Source: Aestuariivirga litoralis
GTDB lineage: Bacteria > Pseudomonadota > Alphaproteobacteria > Rhizobiales > Aestuariivirgaceae
Direction of reading: 5' to 3'
Assembly: GCF_015714715.1 (NCBI RefSeq)
Contig: NZ_WAHS01000001.1
Span: 1 to 64,000 of the forward strand
DNA: 64,000 nucleotides
Each line of letters starts with the position of its first letter. Position 1 is the stretch's first letter. Of the stretch, positions 1-7,623 are shown in pieces. The notes under the pieces are model-generated. The model did no database searches. It saw nothing but the letters and a program-made list of their open reading frames with translations, and had not been told where the DNA came from. The position numbers and the translations under genes are program-made.

Positions 1-363
1 TGAATATCTGACATAAGCGCGCGCAAAGCCACGCGCCACCATGGCCTGATTCACATCCACGCCGCCGGCGCGGCAATGGCCCAGTGTGCGGGCGTAGAGA
101 TCGGTGCCAGCGGCAGAGCAGGTGATGGGACCGGCCTTCAAGATCTTCAGCAAGGCCCGCCTGGCCAGCGCGCCACAATCAAAGGCGTGGCCATCCTCTG
201 TGCGGCAGGTCTGGCCCATCTCAGGCGCATCGATGCCCTCAAGGCGGATGGGCTTGCGATCGAGATGCAGCGTGTCGCCATCAGGCACCCAGATGTCCTG
301 GGCACGCGCAGGATTGCTTGCGCAGAATGCCAGTGCCAGAAACAGGATGCGGAACACGCCCAT
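1..363 (-). CDS. Secreted thermonuclease (SNase-like) family protein, partial
   Basis: Reading leftward from an ATG at 363 gives an open frame of 121 codons that runs off the window edge, so the 3' part is missing. The N-terminus is a signal peptide (MGVFRILFLALAF, ending near ARA-QD). It is followed by VPDGDTLHL and IRLEGIDAPEMGQTC, which match the staphylococcal-nuclease (TNase) fold: the D-G-D-T turn and the R-x-x-G-I-D-A-P-E strand that carries Ca-binding and catalytic residues. Later come DLYARTLGHC and QAMVARGFARAY, the usual C-terminal TNase motif. Family members are exported Ca-dependent nucleases. An ATG 11 bases upstream is in another frame. It sits on the inferred element side of the tRNA fragment at 454-506, so it may be cargo of an integrated element. 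Confidence 0.85.
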   Translation of the reverse strand, partial: MGVFRILFLALAFCASNPARAQDIWVPDGDTLHLDRKPIRLEGIDAPEMGQTCRTEDGHAFDCGALARRALLKILKAGPITCSAAGTDLYARTLGHCRAGGVDVNQAMVARGFARAYVRYS

Positions 364-453
364 GAAATGCCCATGATACAGGTGAACTGATCGCGAACGA
401 TTAGAGTACAAGGCTCTTGAGTTCAATAATAAAATCAATAGGATAACAAAACC

Positions 454-506
454 CGCTTACCTTGACATGGTAAGGGTCACAGGTTCGATCCCTGTACCGC
501 CCACCA
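454..506 (+). other. tRNA-Val(GAC) 3' half, probable attachment-site remnant
   Basis: The bases fold as the 3' part of a tRNA. Anticodon stem TTACC/GGTAA encloses loop TTGACAT (anticodon GAC). T-stem ACAGG/CCTGT (479-483/491-495) encloses TTCGATC, followed by acceptor strand ACCGCCC (496-502), A and CCA. Upstream there is no matching acceptor strand (GGGCGGT) and no D-arm; the sequence is AT-rich. A 3' half that starts at the anticodon arm is the classic identity block left by tyrosine recombinases integrating into tRNA genes. In that arrangement the element lies to the left and older chromosome begins to the right. The intact tRNA would lie outside the window. Confidence 0.75.
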
Positions 507-986
507 TTTATTCCTACGAATTGCTTGAAATCTTAGTCTACCTATTTTCCTGCCGGAACTTCGGTGCTTTGTGAAGGGCGGCGAGAGCTCTCCGCCCAGT
601 GATGTTGAAAACCTCGCGTTTTGGCGGGCCTTACGCGGGCTTTATCTGTGAACATGCTCCACTGGATTTCATTGGCGACAAGGTTCAAGCGGCTTCGTTG
701 GGTTGACTTAGCAATTCGCATAATGGGTGGTTATGGAAGGTCAGTAGACGCGCTCAGTACGAGGGCCGGCCGGTTACATAATCGGCGCTATGCCAAAACT
801 GGGAGACCTATTTCGGCAGCTCCTTGACAGTAGGGTCGGTGAAGACGTGAGGCGCTGCAATCAGCAAGCTGGGGACCATTGCCTGAAATAAAATATTTCT
901 CCCACCGCAGAACCGTTCTGATCAGTCGTTGACGTTAGATGACCTACGGATTGAACTTTGGCATATTGGAGTAAGTGAAATTTCGC
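507..986. other. Intergenic stretch without a recognised gene
   Basis: About 480 bases separate the tRNA fragment from the end of iolJ. The only small open frame (621-827) has no family resemblance and no clear ribosome site. An imperfect GC-rich inverted repeat, GGGCGG...CCGCCC, lies at 576-597 but lacks a T-tract. The reverse strand around 830-905 reads a short peptide ending in a stop that is vaguely like the tail of a periplasmic binding protein; this is not strong enough to call. Confidence 0.5.
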
Positions 987-1823
987 TCAGATCCTGGGAA
1001 GATAAAGTTCTCTCATGACGACGCAAGCTGCGAGGCGCGAAGCACTGATTGTTGGCTGCAGGAGCTTTATCCTGTCAAACTCGTCGGATTGATCGGCCAA
1101 GGATGCCCTCAGGGATTGGCCAAATGACATCCGGAGTTCAGTTCCGATATTGAATTTCTTGATGCGGCGCGTGGCAGCGAGATTGCGGCGCGTGGCCGCT
1201 GGAATACCGCTTCCCCCATGCAGCACAAGGGGAACCCGCGTCACGGCCTCGATGGCCTGCAGCGCCGAGAGATCGATGTCTGCGACCTTGTCGGTTTGAA
1301 GATGCACATTGCCGATGGATATGGCTAGCGCGTCCACACCCGTCTCGTGCTCAAATCTTGAGGCTTCTGCAGGTAAGGTGTGTTCCGATACAGAGCCGTT
1401 GGAATAGCCCACAACTCCAACTTCTCCTTCAACCGACACTTTGCTGGCTTTGGCGAGTTCGACAACGCTGGAGGTCAGTGCGATGTTTTCATCAAGCAGG
1501 AGCATTGAGCCATCAATCATCACGGAACTGAAACCGCTGTCGATGCCTACACGGCATTCTTCAAGGGTACAGGCATGATCAATGTGGCAGACCACTGGCA
1601 CGCTTGCCTGTTCCGCGAGATGGCGGAACATTTTGCCGAGAATTGGAACCGGGGTGTATTTCCGACAGCCAGGCCCCGCCTGCAGGATGACCGGCAGGCC
1701 CGTTTCCTCTGCGGCCTCGACAAAAGCTCTGGCGTCTTCCCAGCCGAGAACCACCAGCCCCGCAACTGCATAGTGTCCTTCGATGGCTGGGAGCAGCACA
1801 TCATTGAGTGTCGCGACCGTCAT
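987..1823 (-). CDS. iolJ: Class II aldolase, probable 5-dehydro-2-deoxy-phosphogluconate aldolase
   Basis: A 278-residue class II fructose-bisphosphate-aldolase family protein. The zinc and catalytic motifs are visible: HIDHA (H80, D82, H83), FSSVMIDGS (98-106), EGEVG (132-136), IGNVH (H174) and LHGGSGIP (H202). The phosphate-binding NIGTEL follows at 225-230. Class II enzymes cleave ketose phosphates through a zinc-stabilised enediolate. As last gene of iolD-iolC-iolB-iolJ it most likely splits 5-dehydro-2-deoxygluconate 6-phosphate to dihydroxyacetone phosphate and malonate semialdehyde. Its ATG overlaps the iolB stop (ATGA), indicating translational coupling. Other ketose-phosphate substrates cannot be excluded from sequence alone. 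Confidence 0.85.
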   Translation of the reverse strand: MTVATLNDVLLPAIEGHYAVAGLVVLGWEDARAFVEAAEETGLPVILQAGPGCRKYTPVPILGKMFRHLAEQASVPVVCHIDHACTLEECRVGIDSGFSSVMIDGSMLLLDENIALTSSVVELAKASKVSVEGEVGVVGYSNGSVSEHTLPAEASRFEHETGVDALAISIGNVHLQTDKVADIDLSALQAIEAVTRVPLVLHGGSGIPAATRRNLAATRRIKKFNIGTELRMSFGQSLRASLADQSDEFDRIKLLQPTISASRLAACVVMRELYLPRI

Positions 1824-2662
1824 TTGAATTTGGCAATCATGTCTTTGATGCCCGGAATGGTTTCAACCTGATAGGCGTGCGTTGGCTGGAAGAACTGGAT
1901 CAGCGAACGTTGGCTGAGCCCGCCAAGAATCGTGAAATAATACATTTCATAGCCAGGTGCTGCCACGCACGGATGATAGCCCTTTTCAAGGACGACGGTT
2001 GAGCGATCCATGAGGTGATAAGCCTCGCCCACCACCCCGTCCTCGCGTTGCACAAGCTGCAAGCCAAAGCCATGGTTGGGGCGGAAACGGAAATTATATG
2101 TCTCATCATGGCGCGTTTCGAGAAGGCCGCGATCAGTGTCGTGCTTATGCGGTGGAAAGCCAGACCAGCCTCCTTGGCCCACCGTGAACAATTCCGAGAC
2201 CAGCAACCGGCCCACCCTGCCATGATATTTCGTGCCGAGAATATGTTTGATCTTGCGATGGGTTTTCGTGTCATCAGAGCCATATTGGATTTTGTCGATG
2301 TCGGCGCTTCGGACTGCGAAAGGCGTAAGCACGCCATCGAAGCGGGCTCCGGCGATAAAGACTTCGGCTTTTGCTGATGTGCAGACAATTCGAACCTTGG
2401 ATGCCGTTGGTGCATAGGCCCCCTCAGGCTCGCCATCCCACACATCAACACCGCGGTTTCCAATCGCTTCAAAGACTTCACCCCCAATCGTGACGTCTAC
2501 AGCTCCCGTTGCAGGCACCACGGCGGTTTCATATCCCGGTACCTGGTATTCAAATGATTGCCCCTCCATAAGGTTCACAATGTTGAAATAGTTCAGCGGA
2601 ACACGCGCATCGCCAATATCAACAATGGGCCGGTTCTGGTTATCGTGGGGCGGGATATGCAT
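1820..2662 (-). CDS. iolB: 5-deoxy-glucuronate isomerase
   Basis: A 280-residue double-cupin protein matching IolB along its length. It converts 5-deoxy-D-glucuronate to 5-dehydro-2-deoxy-D-gluconate in inositol catabolism. Family landmarks are GGWSGFPPHKHD (164-175) and ETRHDETYNFR (182-192), which supply the metal-binding His and Glu residues, and YHPCVAAPGYEMYYF nearer the C-terminus. The open frame extends 37 codons further upstream into iolC, but that part does not resemble IolB. The ATG at 2662 has a good ribosome site (AAGGGAA) and gives the usual family length. It lies 10 bases after iolC and overlaps iolJ by 4 bases. Confidence 0.93.
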   Translation of the reverse strand: MHIPPHDNQNRPIVDIGDARVPLNYFNIVNLMEGQSFEYQVPGYETAVVPATGAVDVTIGGEVFEAIGNRGVDVWDGEPEGAYAPTASKVRIVCTSAKAEVFIAGARFDGVLTPFAVRSADIDKIQYGSDDTKTHRKIKHILGTKYHGRVGRLLVSELFTVGQGGWSGFPPHKHDTDRGLLETRHDETYNFRFRPNHGFGLQLVQREDGVVGEAYHLMDRSTVVLEKGYHPCVAAPGYEMYYFTILGGLSQRSLIQFFQPTHAYQVETIPGIKDMIAKFK

Positions 2663-2672
2663 GATTGTTCCC

Positions 2673-3632
2673 TTATGCGGATCGTTGGCTAATGAATGAC
2701 AAGACTTCTGCGGTGTCGGGCATGGCGGGCGCGCAGCCCACGCGTGTAACCACAAGGGCTGCCGTTGCGGCACCGCGTTTCACGGCCTGTGGCAGGGGAT
2801 CGCCGGCCACGAGACCCGATATGAAACCACCCATGAAGCCATCTCCAGCGCCGGTGGGTTTGAGCGCGGACACGGAGAACACCGGGGTTGCAAAGTCTGT
2901 GCCGCCTGAAAAGGTGATCGCGCCTTTTTCGCCCATTTTGTAAACGACGATGCGGCTGGTTTTGGTCGCCATTTGCTGAGCAAGGTCGCGCCCGTCATCG
3001 GCACCGTTTAACACCGCGAATTCCTCGTCATTGCCGATGATGATGTCGCAGAGTTCTGCTGCTGCACGGCAGATGTCGCGTGCGTCCTCTTTTGAGCTCC
3101 AGGAATAGGGGCGGTAGTCAATGTCGATGATCAAGACGAGACCGGCCTTGTCTGCCAATGTCATGGCCTCCAGGGTGGCGCTGCGCGAAGGTTCACGGGC
3201 GAGGGCGGTTCCCGTCACGATGAGGGCGGCAAACTCAGAATAATTGATTGCGGCTGCATCGGCTTTGGTCACTTCAAAGTCAGCAGCACCATTGCGATAG
3301 ATCACCGACTGGCAATGGACTGCGCGGGTTTCCACAACTGCCAGAGAGTTTCGCGCTTCACCCCCCACTTGTTTGATGAAGCGCGTGTCGACGCCATAAG
3401 AGGTCAGTGCCTTCAACGTATAGCGGCCCACGGCATCATTTGACACTGCGGTGAGCAGGGCCGTGTTCCCGCCCTGTTTTGAAATGGCGACGGCGATATT
3501 GGCAGCAGACCCGCCGAGGGCTGCGCTAAATTTCAGCGCGTCCTCAATTTCGGTCCCTGGAGGATCGGCATAGAGGTCCATGCCGGCCCGGCCGATGACG
3601 AGAAACTTGTTCTGCGCCAGACATTCCAACAT
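2673..3632 (-). CDS. iolC: 5-dehydro-2-deoxygluconokinase
   Basis: A 319-residue PfkB/ribokinase-family kinase. The N-terminal glycine-rich signature GGSAANIAVA begins at residue 40. The C-terminal PfkB signature PTGAGDGF is at 259-266, with D264 as the expected catalytic base. In the inositol pathway IolC phosphorylates 5-dehydro-2-deoxy-D-gluconate at O6, making the substrate of the IolJ aldolase encoded two genes downstream. The assignment among PfkB kinases rests on its place between iolD (3 bases upstream) and iolB (10 bases downstream). This is the non-fused form, without the extra aldolase-like domain found on some proteobacterial IolC proteins. Confidence 0.9.
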   Translation of the reverse strand: MLECLAQNKFLVIGRAGMDLYADPPGTEIEDALKFSAALGGSAANIAVAISKQGGNTALLTAVSNDAVGRYTLKALTSYGVDTRFIKQVGGEARNSLAVVETRAVHCQSVIYRNGAADFEVTKADAAAINYSEFAALIVTGTALAREPSRSATLEAMTLADKAGLVLIIDIDYRPYSWSSKEDARDICRAAAELCDIIIGNDEEFAVLNGADDGRDLAQQMATKTSRIVVYKMGEKGAITFSGGTDFATPVFSVSALKPTGAGDGFMGGFISGLVAGDPLPQAVKRGAATAALVVTRVGCAPAMPDTAEVLSFISQRSA

Positions 3633-3635
3633 GCT

Positions 3636-5525
3636 TCAAACACCCTGTCGCTGGCGGCTTCGGCCCGCTTCGACATCGGCGCGGGCTTTGAGAACTTCGG
3701 GGCGATTGGATACCGAGGGTGTACCGATCTCCCACCACGTATGTCCTTCATTGCTCCAGCCCTCATGAGCATCAACCTTGAGGCAAATGACATAGGTCTT
3801 CTGCGAGGCCTGAGCCCGCTTGAACGCATGCTTTACCTCATCGATTGAAAAAACATCTTCTGCCGCAGCGCCCATCGCTTTGGCGTGGGAGGAAAAATCG
3901 ACGGCAAAGGGTTCGGTCTCGATGTTGCAGTCTGCGATCAGATTGTTGAAGGACACATTGCCTGTGTTATTTTGCAATTTGTTGATGACGGCAAAGCCAC
4001 CATTGTCGCAGACAATGATAATTAGCTTCCTGCCATTGAGCACGGAAGAATAAATGTCGGAATTCATCATCAGGTAGGACCCATCGCCCGTGAAGATGAT
4101 GGTGTCGCGCTCGGGCTCAGTTTCCATCTGTGCAATGCGCGCACCCCAGCCACCGGCAATTTCATAACCCATGCAGGAATAGCCAAACTCAACATCAACG
4201 GACCCGGTGGACAGGGTTCGCCAGTTCGCGGCAACTTCTGCCGGAAGCCCGCCCGCTGCCGCAACAACCCGGTCACGCGGGTGGCACAGGCTGTTCACAG
4301 CCCCGATCACCTGCGCATAGGACATTGGCCGGTTGCTGCCTGTCGGCAATTTGGGACTGATATTGCCATCAACATATTGGTCCCAAGCCTTGCGTTCCTG
4401 ATCCGCATGGGAAACCCATTCATCAGCGACGCGGTATTCGCCCAACGCCTGGGAAAGCTTGATCAACGAGAGCAACGCATCGCCCACCACCGGCAGGGAC
4501 ATATGCTTGGTCGCATCGAAACGGCCGACATTGATGGAAATGATGCGGGCATCCCGATCAAAGGCCGTCCAAGACCCCGTTGTAAAATCCTGCAGCCTCG
4601 TGCCTACAGCCAGAATGCAATCCGCCTCTGCGGCAATGGCGTTGGCGCTGTTGGACCCGGTGACGCCAATGGGGCCGATGTTCAGGGTTTGCCCGTGAAC
4701 GAGATTGGCGCGTCCGGCAATGGTTTCAACAACAGGAATGTTGTGGGTCTCGGCAAAATGCAGAAGCTCGGCCGTGGCGCCTGAATATTGCACGCCACCC
4801 CCGGCGATGATGACGGGTCGCTTCGCGGCCTTCAGAAGTTTGGCTGCCATGGCAATTTCCGTGTGATCAGGTTGCTGGCGGCGGATGTGATGGACGCATT
4901 CGGCGAAGAATTCTTCGGGATAATCATAGCTCCAGCCTTGCACATCATCCTGTGGCAGGCCCAGAAATACCGGGCCGCAATCTGCAGGATCGAGCATCGT
5001 TGCAATGGCCTTGGGAAGTGACTGGATGATTTGTGCGGAGTGAACGATGCGGTCCCAAAAGCGGGTGACACTTTTGAATGCGTCATTCACGGTTACGGTG
5101 GGATCGTTGAAGTGTTCCACTTGCTGCAGCACAGGATCAGGCAGGCGGCTGACGTAAGTGTCGCCGCACAGGAATAGAATTGGCAATCGGTTGGTATGGG
5201 CAACGGCTGCGGCTGTGACCATGTTGGTGGTTCCGGGGCCAGCAGAGGCCGTAGCAAACATGAAGCGGCGACGCAGCTTCTGCTTGGCATAGGCCACAGC
5301 AGCGAGCGCCATTGATTGTTCGTTCTGGCCCCGCCAAAGAGGCAGCTCGCGCTTGTATTCGTGCAAGGCTTCGCCCAGGCAAATCACATTGCCATGCCCG
5401 AAAATCCCAAAACCACCGCCGCAAAGTCTCTGCTTCACCCCATCAATCTCAATGAACTGATTGGCCAAATGGCGCACGAGGGCTTGAGCAGTCGTCAAGT
5501 GGACAGTGCGGGACGTGTGTTGCAT
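3636..5525 (-). CDS. iolD: 3D-(3,5/4)-trihydroxycyclohexane-1,2-dione hydrolase
   Basis: A 629-residue thiamine-diphosphate enzyme of the acetolactate-synthase superfamily matching IolD. It opens the ring of trihydroxycyclohexane-1,2-dione to 5-deoxy-D-glucuronate. The pyrimidine-binding domain is N-terminal (AYAKQKLRRRFMFATASAGPGT region). The ThDP/Mg motif starts with GDGS near residue 480 and is followed about 25 residues later by DNGGFAVINKLQNN. An in-frame TTG four codons upstream is possible. The ATG at 5525 is preferred because GGAG sits at a proper distance before it. It heads the leftward operon iolD-iolC-iolB-iolJ. Its promoter region is shared with the divergent dehydrogenase gene at 5606 and contains a LacI-type operator. 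Confidence 0.94.
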   Translation of the reverse strand: MQHTSRTVHLTTAQALVRHLANQFIEIDGVKQRLCGGGFGIFGHGNVICLGEALHEYKRELPLWRGQNEQSMALAAVAYAKQKLRRRFMFATASAGPGTTNMVTAAAVAHTNRLPILFLCGDTYVSRLPDPVLQQVEHFNDPTVTVNDAFKSVTRFWDRIVHSAQIIQSLPKAIATMLDPADCGPVFLGLPQDDVQGWSYDYPEEFFAECVHHIRRQQPDHTEIAMAAKLLKAAKRPVIIAGGGVQYSGATAELLHFAETHNIPVVETIAGRANLVHGQTLNIGPIGVTGSNSANAIAAEADCILAVGTRLQDFTTGSWTAFDRDARIISINVGRFDATKHMSLPVVGDALLSLIKLSQALGEYRVADEWVSHADQERKAWDQYVDGNISPKLPTGSNRPMSYAQVIGAVNSLCHPRDRVVAAAGGLPAEVAANWRTLSTGSVDVEFGYSCMGYEIAGGWGARIAQMETEPERDTIIFTGDGSYLMMNSDIYSSVLNGRKLIIIVCDNGGFAVINKLQNNTGNVSFNNLIADCNIETEPFAVDFSSHAKAMGAAAEDVFSIDEVKHAFKRAQASQKTYVICLKVDAHEGWSNEGHTWWEIGTPSVSNRPEVLKARADVEAGRSRQRQGV

Positions 5526-5543
5526 GGCGATCTCCAACTGGGC

Positions 5544-5592
5544 TTGACGTTGAAGACTAGCTCGTGTTTACTCAGCTTGCAAGCGCTTGCAA
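5544..5592 (+). promoter_or_regulatory. Divergent iol promoter region with LacI-type operator
   Basis: On the plus strand TTGACG (5544-5549) and TTTACT (5567-5572) are 17 bases apart and form a good sigma-70-type promoter for the gene at 5606. Directly after the -10 box, over the expected start site, is the perfect palindrome TTGCAAGCGCTTGCAA (5577-5592), with the AAGCGCTT core typical of LacI-family operators. On the minus strand TTGCAA inside this palindrome is followed 17 bases later by TAGTCT, a plausible iolD promoter. One repressor could therefore block both directions. The LacI protein encoded at 8781-9842 is the nearest candidate; the pairing is inferred. Confidence 0.8.
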
Positions 5593-5605
5593 AAAGGAAT
5601 CGTTG

Positions 5606-6709
5606 GTGACGCAGATTGGCATCGGAATCATCGGGGGCGGGTATATGGGCAAGGCCCATGCCGTGGCGATGGGTGCTGTCGCGGCGGTCTTTGATACAGC
5701 ACTTCGACCTTCGCTTGAGGTGGTTTGCACGACAACGGAAAAGGGTGCTGCATACAAGGCTCGGCAGTTTGGCTTTAAGAAATCTACGGCGGATTGGCGC
5801 AATCTGATTGATGATCCTTCAGTTCAAGCGATCGTCATTGCAAGCCCGCAGGACACTCATTGCGAAATCGCGCTGGCGGCCTTCGCCCGCGGCAAACATG
5901 TTTTATGTGAAAAGCCTCTAGGGCTGGGCCTCGAGCAGAGCCGCGCGATGGTTGCTGCAGCGGAGAAAAGCAACTGCATTAACATGGTTGGCTTCAACTA
6001 TATCCGCACCCCGGCCTCGCAACTGGCGCGCCAAATCATTGCGGGCGGTGAGATCGGCGAGATCACATTCCTGCGCGCCGAACACACTGAAGATTTTCTG
6101 AGCGATGCTTCCTTGCCTGGTGACTGGCGCACCGAGGGACGGGCCAATGGCAACATGGGAGACCTTGCGCCGCATATCATCAACGCTGCGTTGGCTCTCG
6201 TCGGCCCCATTACTTCACTTGTGGCTGACATTGCCACCGTCCACAAGACGCGGGGCGGAATTCCCGTGACCAATGATGACCAAAGCGCATTGTTGTGTCG
6301 CTTTGCCAATGGCGCGATGGGCCAACTGTTCATCAGCCGGATCGCGACGGGGCGCAAGATGGGGTATGCCTATGAGATCTACGGCACCAAAGGCTCCATC
6401 CGCTTTGATCAGGAAGACCAGAACGCCCTGTGGCTTTACCGCGCGGATGGTTCGCAAGACCGCAGGGGCTTTGCCAAGATTCTGACTGGTCCCTTGCACC
6501 CAGACTACAAGCCTTTCTGCCTCGGGCCTGGCCATGGCACGGGCTATCAGGATCAGATCATCATCGAGGCGCGCGATTTCGTGCAGTCCATCCATGAAGG
6601 CAAGTCACGCTGGCCGACATTTCGTGATGGCATGCTGGTCAATCAGATCATTGAGGCTGGCTGGCGCTCCCATGAAGGGCGATGCTGGGTTGAAATTTCA
6701 GATGTGTGA
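5606..6709 (+). CDS. Gfo/Idh/MocA-family NAD(P)-dependent dehydrogenase
   Basis: A 367-residue Gfo/Idh/MocA oxidoreductase. The Rossmann motif GIIGGGYMGKAHA is at the N-terminus, CEKPLGL carries the conserved E-K-P, and GDLAPHIINAA supplies the Asp/His dyad used for hydride transfer from a sugar or cyclitol. The start is taken as GTG at 5606 because AAGGA lies 7-8 bases upstream and the Rossmann strand begins at once; a TTG just before it is possible. The longer frame from 5564 would begin inside the promoter. It is first in a rightward operon with the IolE-like gene. Likely roles are oxidation of inositol isomers (scyllo, chiro) or of inosamines, as proposed for rhizobial MocA. The exact substrate is unknown. 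Confidence 0.88.
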   Translation: MTQIGIGIIGGGYMGKAHAVAMGAVAAVFDTALRPSLEVVCTTTEKGAAYKARQFGFKKSTADWRNLIDDPSVQAIVIASPQDTHCEIALAAFARGKHVLCEKPLGLGLEQSRAMVAAAEKSNCINMVGFNYIRTPASQLARQIIAGGEIGEITFLRAEHTEDFLSDASLPGDWRTEGRANGNMGDLAPHIINAALALVGPITSLVADIATVHKTRGGIPVTNDDQSALLCRFANGAMGQLFISRIATGRKMGYAYEIYGTKGSIRFDQEDQNALWLYRADGSQDRRGFAKILTGPLHPDYKPFCLGPGHGTGYQDQIIIEARDFVQSIHEGKSRWPTFRDGMLVNQIIEAGWRSHEGRCWVEISDV

Positions 6710-6718
6710 GTTTTCGAT

Positions 6719-7609
6719 ATGACGATCAAAATTGGAAATGCGCCCTGTTCCTGGGGCGTGGAGTTTGCTGATGACGCACGCAATCCGCCTTGGACGCGCG
6801 TTCTCGATGAATGCAAAGCGGCAGGCTATGATGGCATTGAGCTTGGGCCGATCGGATTCATGCCTGAGGACCCCGCTCTTCTGGGGGACGCACTTGCAGC
6901 CCGGGAGCTGACATTGATCGGCGGCGTGGTTTTTCGACCGTTCCATGATGCGGCGCAATGGGATGATGTGAAGCAGGCTTCGATCCGCACCTGCAAGTCC
7001 CTCGTGGCCCATGGCGCCAGGCACCTTGTGTTGATCGATTCCATTTCGCCGCGACGCGCACCGACGGCTGGCCGCCCTGATGAAGCAGAGCCCATGTCGA
7101 AAGCCGAATGGCAAGGCTTTGCCTCGCGCTTTCGCGATATTGCAAAAATGGGCACTCAAGAATTTGGCCTCACGGTCTCTCTTCATCCCCATGCCGCGGG
7201 CTTCATGGATTTCGAGGCGGAGGTCGAACGCCTGCTCGGTGAGATCGATCCGTCATTCCTTAAGCTTTGTCTCGATAATGGCCATTCGCATTATGCTGGC
7301 TTTGATCCTGTCGCTTTCATGAAGCGGCACCGGGAGAGACTGAGCTATGTTCACTTCAAGGATATTGATCCTGTTGTGAAAGCCGATGTAGTGGCCAAGC
7401 GCACAGATTTCTACAAGGCCTGCGGGCAGGGCATCTTCTGCAATCTCGGCAAGGGCACGACGGATTTCAAAGCCGTGAAGAAGCTGTTGCTTGACACAGG
7501 CTATGATGGATGGTGCACGGTCGAGCAGGATTGTGACCCTGCCGGGCCAACCAGCCCTGTTGATGATGCACGCGCCAATCGCGATTATCTTCGTTCGATT
7601 GGTTTTTGA
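6719..7609 (+). CDS. iolE: Inosose dehydratase-like TIM-barrel protein (IolE/MocC superfamily)
   Basis: A 296-residue TIM-barrel protein of the AP-endonuclease/xylose-isomerase superfamily. It begins IKIGNAPCSWGVEF and contains GYDGIELGPIGFMPED, GGVVFRPFHD, VSLHPHAAGF, LCLDNGHSHYAG, YVHFKDIDP and CTVEQDCDP, which carry the metal-binding Glu, Asp and His residues of the barrel. It is the only gene here that could supply inosose dehydratase (2-keto-myo-inositol to trihydroxycyclohexanedione), the step before IolD. That and its position support the name. It differs from the common IolE opening, so a related inosose isomerase role is possible. It follows the dehydrogenase by 9 bases and is probably co-transcribed. 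Confidence 0.78.
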   Translation: MTIKIGNAPCSWGVEFADDARNPPWTRVLDECKAAGYDGIELGPIGFMPEDPALLGDALAARELTLIGGVVFRPFHDAAQWDDVKQASIRTCKSLVAHGARHLVLIDSISPRRAPTAGRPDEAEPMSKAEWQGFASRFRDIAKMGTQEFGLTVSLHPHAAGFMDFEAEVERLLGEIDPSFLKLCLDNGHSHYAGFDPVAFMKRHRERLSYVHFKDIDPVVKADVVAKRTDFYKACGQGIFCNLGKGTTDFKAVKKLLLDTGYDGWCTVEQDCDPAGPTSPVDDARANRDYLRSIGF

Positions 7610-7623
7610 TTCCAGGAGTGAGC

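Noticed and set aside
454-506. A complete functional tRNA-Val gene.
   Set aside because: The 5' acceptor strand and D-arm are absent upstream; only the 3' half is present.
830-910. A reverse-strand reading ending in a stop, vaguely like the tail of a periplasmic sugar-binding protein.
   Set aside because: Too short, no confirming motif, and no continuation upstream.
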